Shown here piece by piece: positions 42,779 to 53,017 of a stretch of DNA of 64,000 nucleotides. The notes beneath the pieces were generated by a model that saw only the letters and a list, made by a program, of their open reading frames with translations, did no database searches and was not told where the DNA came from. Positions within the stretch are counted from its first letter, which is position 1. Each line of letters begins with the position of its first letter. The DNA is from Lampris incognitus (Eukaryota; Chordata; Actinopteri; Lampriformes; Lampridae): positions 58,311,350 to 58,375,349 of the forward strand of contig NC_079219.1 of assembly GCF_029633865.1 (NCBI RefSeq). Reading direction: 5' to 3'. The translations under genes and the position numbers were made by a program.

Positions 42779-43206
42779 TACTTTTCAGAAATCAGTATGC
42801 GTGTAGTGTCCTGTCATTTATTTTGGGAAGGCAAACTGCATCTGCAGCTTCCTCGCAGGCCTTCAGCTGAGCTGGCAACTGAATGCTGTCATTTCAGGTG
42901 CCAGCCATAAGTGGACATCTTGCTTTATAAATAGAAACAGACTTAATTTTCATACCTCCCAGCCACTGGGTTGACATATTAGAGGCCGTCCTCTACTAGA
43001 AGGTCACAGGCGTGTCCCTGAAGTTGCTAATGGCCACAGAAGTATCGTGTCCTTTCAATATGGAAGGACCTGTAAAATATGATTAATGCACACTATATGT
43101 GTATTTGTTTCTCCTGTATGTCCTGTATTTTGTTTTTTTTCCCCTCTCTCCAGTTACTACATTTACCAGGATGCTTTGCGGCGTAAAGAGTCCCGCTGTT
43201 GAGGTG

Positions 43207-43425
43207 AATTTTGTGATGAGCCAATCATTTAACGTGTTTTTATTTGAATTTTGTGACGAGCCAATCATTTAACGTGTTTTTATTTGAATTTTGTGACGAG
43301 CCAATCATTTAACGTGTTTTTATTTGAATTTTGTGACGAGCCAATCATTTAACGTGTTTTTATTTGAATTTTGTGACGAGCCAATCATTTAACGTGTTTT
43401 TATTTGAATTTTGTGAAGAGCCTGT
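43207..43425. repeat. 40-bp tandem array with CCAAT motif in LTR
   Basis: Five near-identical units containing GACGAGCCAATCATTTAACG and GTTTTTATTTGAATTTTGTG. The right LTR has only about one and a half. Each unit brings one CCAAT-like motif. Confidence 0.95.
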
Positions 43426-43870
43426 AGAGCCGAAGGAACGGAGAAGACCGTAGGTTCACACTTTAGCCGTGTAGGCAACTTTCTTTAATCCACGGTAAAT
43501 CAGAGAGACAACCAAACCACAGCTCGACTGAGCGGAGGTGGCAAGAATAATCAGAAAACTGGCTGGACAACCATAACTTAACCCTGCGTTAACCTGCCAG
43601 GGCAACCATGACTTAACCCTTAGTTCCTGGGTTGAATTCTGTCCCCAATACGTGTCCACCACAAGCCAATCATAATTCGTTAACGCGCTGCAGCCGCGAA
43701 AGAGAGGGAACTGGGCACGTCCATGACTGGACCTGATCTAACCCCGCCGCCCTGGATTCCGTTTGGCTCTGCGTCACCGCCGTTTCTTCGCGGAGACCAT
43801 GTATAGCTTGTTTTGTGTACATCCTTGTTCCTCCTGCCTTTTTCTTGTTCGGTGACTTTGAGCTAGTTAG

Positions 43871-44366
43871 TGTAACCGGTTATTTTCTTGCCCGGTGCGG
43901 GTTTCCATACGAGGTGTACTGCGCCACAAGGCGGCATCACTAACCGCTCGGCTAAAGGGTCAGACCCGTTAGCTAGGGGCTAACGTGTCTTATTAGTAGT
44001 TTACAGTCGTCACCCTCTCCCCGGAAGCGCGCCCTCGCGCTTTGTTCTTCCCGCGCTCCGAAGAGACTTCTGAGAATCTGCACACTTCCGGATCCCGCCG
44101 CTGCCACCAATGTAACCGAGGGTTTGTAGATGTCGCCTATACTGTATGAAACTATAAAATAACATACGGAGGTTCCACTTTCACACGAGGACCACTTTAT
44201 TTGGATTCTCCCCCCCCCCAACCGAACTCCACAGCCACAACACTGCGTACAGCACTTCCGCTCTCTCTTCAGCCTTCAGAATAAGAGCTCAAGGCATGTA
44301 CTGTGGCAACAGCTTATAACAGGAACTTCAAATCACCAACAGGCAAGTCCAGAAAAATAGGTTACA
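43871..44366 (-). mobile_element. Miniature LTR-type insertion with tRNA-Leu PBS
   Basis: Insertion bounded by TGTAACC and GGTTACA. Read on the minus strand it has an LTR-like block (44111-44366, TG..CA ends, AATAAA near 44196) and then TGGTGGCAGCGGCGGGAT. That fits a primer-binding site for tRNA-Leu(UAG), whose 3' end is CCCACCGCTGCCACCA. Next come about 105 bp of non-coding DNA with GGGGAGAGGG, and a 135-bp TG..CA block (43871-44005). The last block shares a core (AGACACGTT, CTAACGGGTC, GACCCTTTAG) with the LTRs at 60 kb. No coding capacity. The two end blocks are not clearly copies of each other, so it may be a composite. Confidence 0.6.
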
Positions 44367-45768
44367 CTAGCTAGCTAGCCAGCTAGCTACTGGTGTTAGC
44401 TAACTGGCTACGGTGTTAGCTAACTGGCTAGCTGACGCTACAAGTTAGCACTGCGGGACCCTGACAAGTTTGCTAACCGCGGCGAGCTAGTTCTGTTTCC
44501 CCTCAGAGGGATCTTCTGAGTTCGTGAGGAGGAGCGGACTGTGGCGGGCTTGATCGCCCCCTTGGCGGCGGTGCTCACTGGCCTAGCTTCGGCTGCAGGC
44601 CAGGAGATAGCTGGGGGAGGGTGACGGTTCCCAGGCTCCTGGACTGAGCGGAGGCCCACGTGTGAGTGGCCTACACTTGCACTGACGGACGCACGCACGG
44701 TCGGCACCCTGAGCTCCGGGAACGGAGGTAAAACCATCGGTCCGAGGAGCGAGCGGTTGAAGTGGCCTCGGTGCACCAGCGGCAAGCGCCTGGTTTATAA
44801 TATCTACAGCACTTTGTGGTTTTTCTGAAGGGAGTTGTTTGTTTTCTTTTGGTTTATTTTACATCACTTTGAGATAGAGAGAGCCACTTTGCCACCTGGG
44901 GGTGAACATTGGTTTCACCCTCCGCTGTCAAATATATTGTTCATCTCCCATTAAAGCCAGTCCGCCAAACCTGCCTGCTGGGTTAGTGGGGCCCTCTTCT
45001 GAGGTGCCTGTCCAGATAGAAGGGATTTATACTAAAGATCTTCTTGATAATGGTTCTCAAGTTGCCATTTTATACCGTAGCTTTTACAGTGCATATTTGA
45101 AGTATTTGCCAATACAGCCAGTGGAAAACCTGGAAATATGGGGTTTGAGCGCTCGCAAATACTCATATAATGGATACCTGTCTCTCAAGCTTGAGTTTAT
45201 TGAAGCTGTTGCTGGAGTGCCTCAGGTGGTAGACACTCAGGCCCTTGTGTGTCCTGACCCTCTGACAGAGGAGGGGATAGCCATTTTGGTTGGCACGAAC
45301 ACTCGCTTAGTGAGGAAGTTGTTTGAGTCTTGTCAAGAACAAGCAGGAGACTGGTTTCTTAGCACTCTGACCATACACCCTATGATACGAGAGGCTTTTG
45401 AGTCCATTAAACAAACAGGTGTCTCACAGGATGACATGGACAAGCATGGTATGGTGTGGTGTGGTTCACCAAGCATAAACCAGCTGTCTTAAAGCCAGAG
45501 CAGGTGCTGCAGCTCTTAAGGTTGCCTAAGTTTCCTGGTAAGTTGAATGAGTCTTTGGTGCTTATAGACCAGGCAGTTGCGACTGATGTTGTGTCTGCTC
45601 CTGAGTTGCAGGTGACGCCTGAAGTTCATCCTGTCTCTGCTGTGTCAAACCGACACATTACTGTGACAGTGAGGAATGTTTCTGCCAGGGGAGTGCTGGT
45701 GAAGCGGGGAAGTCCCCTTGCTCACATATTCCCTGTGGACTTGGTGCCACAGATTCCATCCACTAGCA

Positions 45769-45982
45769 CAGCGTTTCTCAAACCTCTCTTGGAGGACCAC
45801 TTGTCCTGCATGTTTTAGATCTCTCCCTGCTCCAACACAGCTGGTTTAAATTATCAGTTTTGTTACTAGGCAGCTTCAGGAGCTCTTAACGAGTTGATCA
45901 TTTGAATCAGCTGTGTTGGAGCAGAGAGAGATCTAAAACATGCAGGACAAGTGGTCTTCCAGGAGAGGTTTGAGAAACGCTG
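45769..45982. mobile_element. hAT MITE nested in the gypsy element
   Basis: Ends CAGCGTTTCTCAAACC and GGTTTGAGAAACGCTG are perfect inverts, flanked by an exact 8-bp duplication CACTAGCA (45761-45768 and 45983-45990). Its presence inside the gypsy internal region shows it came later. Confidence 0.95.
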
Positions 45983-48900
45983 CACTAGCAGCTTGGAGAA
46001 TACAAGCACACTTTCTTCTGCATCTTTTGACTTTGGTACTTTTCCTATGCCAGAGGAGGCAAAACTGCGTTTGTGTGAGAAAATGATGCAGAGAAGAGAA
46101 GTGTTTTCCTGTCATGAGTGTAAGTAGGCTGCTCAAAAAGCACTATGCATGAGATTAGGCTGAACGACTTACAGCCTTTTCGGGAAAGATCCCGACACTT
46201 AGCCCCAGCTGATCTGGAGGATGTGCGCAAACATTTGCAGGAGCGCCGGAAAAATTGCATTATTGCCGAATCTAGAAGTCCATATGCTTCACCTATTGTG
46301 GTAGTGCGTAAAAAAGTCAGGAAAGGTCAGAATGTGTGTTAACTATCGGACGCTCAACCAGCGGACCATCCCCAACCAGTACACTGTTCCCAGGATCGAG
46401 GACACCCTACCTTGTCCCTCAGGAAGCAAATGGTTCACAGTCTTGGGACTTAAGAAGTGGTTATCAGATTCTGATGAGTGAGGCTGATAAGGAGAAAACA
46501 GCATTAATTTCTCCTTTAGACTTTTACCAATTTGAACGGATGCCTTAGGGTATTTGTGGTGCACCTGCCACGTTTCAGAGAGTCATGGAACGGACTGTCG
46601 AAGATATGAACTTCCTGGAAGTGCTAGTGTACTTGGACGACCTGATTGTTTTTGGAGCATGAGGAGCACCTTTTGAAGGTTCTGGACAGGTTGAGAGATG
46701 AAGGTCTCTTTAGATAAGTGCCAGTTTGGTAGGACTTCTGTGAACTATGTTGGACATGTTGTTTCACAAGCTGGAATAGCCACTGACCCTTCCAAAATAG
46801 AGGTTGTGGTTTCTTGGCCTTGGCCTCAAACCGTGACTGAGCTCAGGTCATTTTTGGGTTTCTGTGGTTATTACCGTCGCTTTGTGAAGGGTTTTTCGAC
46901 ATTGTGCCAACCCCTGAATGAGCTGCTGCAGGGCTGCCCATCTCGGGTTAAAAAGAAAAATTCGAGTTCACCTGCTGCTGACACCAAGCCTGTCTTTAGG
47001 CCCTCTGAACCTTTTGGCTCCAGATGAAGTGACCAGTGTGAGACTGCTTTCCAGGAGCTTAAAACGAGACCGACTCAGGCTGTGGTGCTGGAGACACACA
47101 AAAGCCATATGTTTTGCATGTGGATGCAAGCATTGATGGTCTAGGTGGTGTACCAAGAGCAAGCTGAGGGTTTGCGTCCTGTTGCTTTTGTCAGTCGCGG
47201 TCTTTCTCCGTCAGAGAGAAATTATCCCCAGGACCCCAGGAAGAGTATGGGGATCTAAATAAACAATTAACAATAAATTATTTGGCTCACAAGCTTGAGT
47301 TTTTGGCTGTGAAGTGGGCGATTGTTGATCGACTGCATGATTATCTTATGGAGTCACTTTAGAGGTTAGAACTGACAATCACCCTCTAACCTACATAACC
47401 AAGTCAGCAAAACTGGATGCCACTGGTCACTGTTGGCTGTCAGCATTATCCACCTACAGCTTCAGTCTGAAGTATAGGCCAGGGCAATGGAATATTGATG
47501 CAGATGCATTGTCTAGACGCCCTCGTGCCAGTCATTTCTCGGATGATGAGTGGCAAGAAATTCCAGCCCCTGGGGTGTGAGCTATTTGTCAGGTTGTGTC
47601 CACACAGAGAGCAGGTTGTCCCTCTTATCCACGTGTTGTTGATCAGATAGGTAGTCATGTGTCAGCTATTCCTAAAGCATACTGTCATACCGCTGCTTTA
47701 GCGACTGATCAGTTGCCTACATTTAGTTCTGGTGAGCTTCGAGATGCTCAGGAGAATGATCCTCTTATAGGAGAGATATGGCAAGCTATCAATCAGGAGA
47801 AAGTAGCCAGCAGCATCCAGACTAAGCACCCAGACATTAGGATCCTGAAAAGGGAGTGGGAAAATTTGTCCACTGACAAAGGGTTGTTGTACAGGACAAT
47901 TAAACAGGGTGACCAGCGTGTGAGACAACTGGTGCTACCTAAGAAATTTTACAGCCTTGTTTTGAAGTTGCTGTATGATGACATCGGCCACTTGGGGTTT
48001 GATAAGTCATATAATTTGGTTCGTGACAGATTTTACTGGCCCCGTATGAAACTGGAAGTGGAGAAATATTGTCGGACTTGTGAATGCTGCATCCAGAGGA
48101 AAACACTTCCTCAAAGAGCTGCTCCTCTTTCCCACATTCAGAGTTCTGGACCTCTGGATCTGGTGTGCATGAACTTTCTTTCGATTGAGCCTGACTCTCG
48201 AAATGTCTGCAATGTGTTGGTTGTTACCGACCATTTCACACGGTATGCACAAGCTTTTCCCACTAGGGACCAGACAGCTGTTACTGTAGCAAAGACTCTG
48301 TGGGAAAAGTATTTTATTCATTATGGTTTGCCTACCCGCATACACTCAGACCGGTATAGGGATTTTGAAAGTCGATTGATGACTTGAGATGCTGACCATG
48401 TTGGGGGGTGAAGCAGTCTAGAACATCCCCATATCACCCACAGGGAGACCCCCAGCCTGAGAGGTTCAATAGAACCTTGCTGGATATGTTAGGCACTCTT
48501 GAGTCTTACCAAAAGTCGAAATGGAGCCAGCACATTACGCATCTGGTACATGCATATAACTGTACTCTTAATGAGGCTACTGGGTACTCACGCGATTTCC
48601 TAATGTTTGGTAGGGAAGCCTGACTCCCTGTAGATGTCTGCTTTGGTGTTTCAGCAGATAACCTGTCATCTTCTTGACATTTGACATATGTGACTAAGAT
48701 GAAGCAAGAGTTGCAGGCTGCTTACCAGTTAGCTCAAGCCTCTGCCGATAAGATGAATCAGAGTAATGCAGAAAGGTATGACCAGCAAGTCCGCTATCAT
48801 AGTTTGAGTCCTGGGGATTGGGTTTTGATTTGAAATCTGGGTCTGAAGGGAACACACAAGCTTGCAGATAGATGGAGCTCTTGTCCGTATGTAGCTGACA

Positions 48901-49803
48901 GTCAGTTGTCATATCTGCCTGTGTACAGACTAAGGTCTGTTGACGGTACAGAGCCAGTCAAGGTGATGCACCGTAACCATATCTTGCCTTTGGGACAAGA
49001 GGTTAGACTAGGTCTTGTGGTTGACACCATACCAGCTCCATGTCCTCAAGCTGTGAGGCGTGGAAAGGCTAAGGAGAAGCGTAGAGCTGATGAGCCTGAA
49101 ATACCGCCTCCTGTAGTTCATAGAGACTGTTCTTCAGATTCTGAGGCTGAGTTTGGCTGTTATGCTGAAGATGTAATACCGAACACCCCTCAGGTGACTA
49201 AAAACACACAGAATGCTCAGCCTGTACGGGAGTCAGATTCCACTGAACCTAGTGACTCCACTGCACCTAGTGACCCTATTTGACTCCACTCACCTCTTAA
49301 TGTACTTACAGTTCCCTTAGAGGCTGAGCTCCCTGTCAGTCCACTTGGGACAGCTGAGGTTGTAGAGGACTTAGTACCTGTAACCGAGGACTGTAGCTTT
49401 CCTGACACTTACCCTGTAGCTCACTTTGATGTAGGTCCTTCAGACTTAGTGCCTCCTGTAGTACGCAGGTCGAGCAGGGAGAGGAAGCCTACTGACCATT
49501 TGACTTATGGCAGACTGGGAGTGCAAAGTAGGAACGGTGTAGTAGCATCACGGCATTGTGGGGTTCACCTAGCAACTTTACTCACATTTCCTTGATAATT
49601 AGAATAGTTCTCATGCCTGGTGGTGTAACTCACAAGCTCTATGTAACACCTGTACACATAGGCCTTCACTTGTGCCATGCACTACGCCTGCCATTACACC
49701 CATAGTCAGTTTTTGAGTACTAGACAATGTTTGTTGTTTTGTTTCATCTTATTACGTATGTGACCCAGCATGGGGGCATGCTGTATATTTGTTAGGGGGA
49801 GAG

Positions 49804-51045
49804 TGTAAGGACCTGTAAAATATGATTAATGCACACTATATATTTTTTTCTCCTGTATGTCATGTATTTTTTTTCTCCAGTTACTACATTTACCAGGATG
49901 CTTCATAGTGTAAAGAGTCCCGCTGTTAAGGTGAAATTTTGTGATGAGCCAATCATTTAACGTGTTTTTATTTGAATTTTGTAAAGTGCCAATCATAATT
50001 TGTTAATGCACTGCAGCCGTGAAATTGCGGAGGAATCTGGGAGTCCGGGTCGACACTCGGGAGAGAGAGGTGACTTGTTGTACTGCTCTGTGTCACCGCT
50101 GTTTTGTTTTTGTGGAGACCAGGTATAACTTATCTTTGTGTACACAGGCCCACAAGTGTAAAACAGCGCTGGTCATCCGGATCATCCTTCCTCCTCGTGC
50201 ATTTTTCTTTTTCTGTGACTTTGAGCTAGTTAGCTAGCTACTGGTGTTGGCTAACTGGCTAGCTGACACTCCAAGTTAGCACTGCGGGACCCTGACAAGT
50301 TTGCTAACCGCAGTGAGCTAGTTCTGTTTCCCTTTAGAAGGATCCTCTGAGTTCGTGAGGAGGAGCGGACTGTGGCGGGCTTGGTGGCGGTGCTCACTGG
50401 ACTTGCTTCTGCTGCAGGCCAGGGGGCAACTGGAGGGTGACGGTTCCCAAGCTCCTGGACTACACTTGCACTGACGGACGCACACACGGTTTGCACCCTA
50501 AGCTACGGGAATGGAGGTAAAACCATCGGCTCAGGGAGCTGACATCGGTCCGAGGAGCGAGCGGTTGAAGTGGCCTCGGTGCACCAGTGGGCCCCAGCGG
50601 CAAGCGCCTGGTTTATAATATCTACAGTACTTTGTGGTTTTTCTGAAGGGAGTTGTTTGTTTTCTTTTGGTTTATTTTATATTACTTTACGATAGAGAGA
50701 GCCACTTTGCCACCTGGGGGTGAACATTGGTTTCACCCTCCGCTGTCAAATATACATCATGGTTTGATTTATTTTGTTTATTTCATTTTATTCTCTATAA
50801 CTATTATCAATTAATAAATCTACTTTTCTGTTTAATTATATCTTGGGTGTATTGGCTGCTCATTTTAACTGGGTAAGTGCAGGGTCAATGTGCTCAGTAA
50901 TATAGAACGCCACGGCTTGATAGAAATTGCGCACACACCTATAGGATGATAGGTATCCATTACCAGCGTTAGAATATTTCTAACTTAAATTCTGGGGAAA
51001 TACATAATATACTAGCTTAATTGTGGGTGTAGTATTTCCGCAGTG
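49804..51045 (+). repeat. Right gypsy LTR
   Basis: Starts TGTAAGGACCTGTAAAATAT after the purine tract and repeats the left LTR blocks, including GAGCCAATCATTTAACGTG, the TAGCTAGCTACTGGTGTT stretch and CTTTGCCACCTGGGGGTGAA. It continues through AATAAA (near 50814) to TAGTATTTCCGCA. The 3' border is inferred and could be up to about 120 bp further right. Confidence 0.7.
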
Positions 51046-51464
51046 GAGGCGCCGCGCTACTTAATGTGTTATATTTCCATTCAAGTTTTTCTTGTTATAC
51101 TTTTTTTCAGTCACATGTAATAGGTACCTATTTTAATAATAACACTGGCCTAGTGACATTCAGGGCTGGACAGGAATTTCAGCAATTTCACCATCGACCA
51201 CTGAGAACCTAGGATCCTGTTTTGTTTTGGGGGTTTTTTTAATATAAGAGTGTGACTCCTGTGTGCATTATAACACCAGGTAAAAAGGGGTTACAAATAT
51301 ATGAAAAAAAGGACAAGAGACCCATCCTTCATCTGAAAGACAGGTTAAATCTGCCATTGAAATTGATACTGGAACCCCACCAGCTCCAGGGGAGCTGTTC
51401 TGTATAGTAAATTGTGAATAAAATGGGGGTGACTAAGTAATTAAGTAATGTCTGGCTTGTATTT

Positions 51465-51715
51465 ACGAGCGGCAGTAGCTCAGGAAGTCGAGCAAACTGC
51501 CTGCTAACTGGACGGTTGCCAGTTCGATCCTCAGCTTCTCCTGGCAAAAAAAAAAGTCAAGGTTTCCCTGAGCAAGACGCTTAACCCCTAGCTGTTCCCA
51601 GGTAGCTGGTAGTGAAACCTCCATCGGTGTATGAGGGCGTATGCACATGTGGCTGAAGGTGAGGTGGTCGTTGTAAAAGCGCCTCGATTGGCTGGACAAG
51701 CCTTATAACAATGTT
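51465..51715 (+). repeat. tRNA-derived SINE, third family
   Basis: Head GCGGCAGTAGCTCAGGAAGT with an A box and CCAGTTCGATCC as B box, then the fish SINE body CCCTGAGCAAGACGCTTAAC and a tail GTAAAAGCGCCTCGATTGGC. A minus-strand relative is at 63480-63665. Confidence 0.75.
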
Positions 51716-51744
51716 TTGTTTTGACATTTAAATACTTTTTTTTT

Positions 51745-52173
51745 TTTCCCTGTTTTTCTCCCCAGTTGTACTCAGCCAATCACCCCTCTATTCTGAGCCG
51801 TCCTGGTCGCTGCTCCACCCTGTCTGCCGATCTGGGGAGGGCTGCAGACTACCACGTCTCCTGCGATACATGTGGAGTCACCAGCCGCTTCTTTTCACCT
51901 GACAGTGAGGAGTTTCACTAGGGGGACGTAGCACATCGGAGGATCACGCTATTCACCCCCATTTCCCCTTCCCCCCTGAACAGGTGCCCTGACCGACCAG
52001 AGGAGGCGCTAGTGCAGCGACCAGGACACGTACCCACATCTGGCTTCCCACCTGCAGACAAAGCCAATTGTGTCTGTAGGGACGCCCGACCATGTCAGAG
52101 GTAACACGGGGATTCGAACCAGCGATCCCTGTGTTGGTAGGCAACGGAATAGACCGCTACGCTACCTAGATGC
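51745..52173 (-). repeat. tRNA-derived SINE, copy 3
   Basis: Same family as the copies at 11.6 and 17.4 kb. Minus-strand head TAGGTAGCGTAGCGGTCTAT, B box GGTTCGAATCCCC, and the GAAAAGAAGCGGCTGGTGAC body block. It is inserted directly 3' of the SINE at 51465. Confidence 0.75.
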
Positions 52174-52203
52174 CTGAAAATAGTTTAAAAAGTGACAAAG
52201 TGG

Positions 52204-52412
52204 ACCGAACAGGCGCCCCAACTGACCAGAGGAGGCGCTAGAGCAGCAACCAGGACACATACCCACATCCGGCTTCCCACCTGCAGACACGGCCTGTAGG
52301 CCTGTAGTGTCTGTAGGGATGTCTGACCAAGCCGGAGGTAACACAGGGATTCGAACCGGTGATCCCCGTGTTGGTAGGCAACGGAATAGACCACTACGCC
52401 ACGCGGATGCCC
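52204..52412 (-). repeat. tRNA-derived SINE, copy 4, 3'-truncated
   Basis: Head half only of the same family (CGTGGCGTAGTGGTCTATTC, GGTTCGAATCCC, and a body ending GGGGCGCCTGTTCGG). It lies 30 bp from copy 3 in the same orientation. Confidence 0.7.
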
Positions 52413-52982
52413 ATTTAGATAATTTAAACACCTTTAATTTGAATTTGCAAAATGAGAAAAAAAAAATTAATGAGGAGTGAATACTTTCTGAAACCACTTC
52501 AGGGCCCCCAAGTCTTTAGACCTCTCTGGACCAAAAAAAAAAAAATCGCTCCTTGGGAAATCGAAGAGAATCAGGACCCCCCCCCCCCCCCCACTTATTC
52601 ACCGCAAGTCGCTCTGTACAAGAGTGTAGGACCAAAGGCTAAAGTTTAAGTTTGAAACATTTCGTAGGCGAACTTCAGCATACGCGACTAGAATGAAAGG
52701 GTCTTTGATAGAACCACTAGTTTTGATCTATGAAGATGTTCATGCCGACTGGTTGGCATTTGTCTACTTCATACTAACAAGAATAATTCAAGAAAAGGCA
52801 AAAAATGTGTTGTTTGTTTTATCGAAATGGAGGGAAAAAAATCTATAGGTAAAAATATAAACAAAGAAAATAACACCATCTTGAAGAAATATACAATCTT
52901 GAAAAAAAATACGATTACTCGACATTTGAGCATGACTGTCACTGCGACTTCTTATGTTACATACAGGAGGAGCTACTGACAA

Positions 52983-53010
<28 letters not shown>
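52413..53010. other. prpf31 3' flank
   Basis: No exon recognised. It contains a poly(C) run at 52577-52592 and a (GT)n tract at 52983-53006, which lies immediately downstream of the prpf31 stop and so in its 3' UTR. No canonical minus-strand AATAAA stands out. Confidence 0.4.
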
Positions 53011-53014
<4 letters not shown>

Positions 53015-53017
53015 TCA

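Larger units (their letters stand above)
43061..44936 (+). repeat. Left gypsy LTR, expanded by repeats and an insertion
   Basis: Begins near GGACCTGTAAAATATG, matching the right LTR from 49804. It holds a 40-bp tandem array (43207-43425) and a nested miniature LTR element (43871-44366). The part GAGCTAGTTAG before that insertion and CTAGCTACTGGTG after it are contiguous in the right LTR. Confidence 0.75.
43061..51045 (+). mobile_element. Ty3/gypsy LTR retrotransposon fossil
   Basis: Long flanking direct repeats (about 43061-44936 and from 49804) enclose, in order, an aspartic-protease-like part, a reverse transcriptase and RNase H part, and an integrase part (zinc-binding HHCC-type and catalytic core) between about 44940 and 49300. 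The gene order is that of the Ty3/gypsy group. A purine-rich tract (AGGGGGAGAG) precedes the right LTR. The element is broken: its coding part is interrupted roughly eight to ten times, and it carries other insertions. The two LTRs look about 85-90% alike where they align, so it is old but not ancient. The right border is approximate. Confidence 0.88.

Noticed and set aside
43207-43425. Direct repeats at regular spacing, CRISPR-like at first glance
   Set aside because: The 40-bp units are contiguous with no spacers and sit in an LTR of a vertebrate retroelement.
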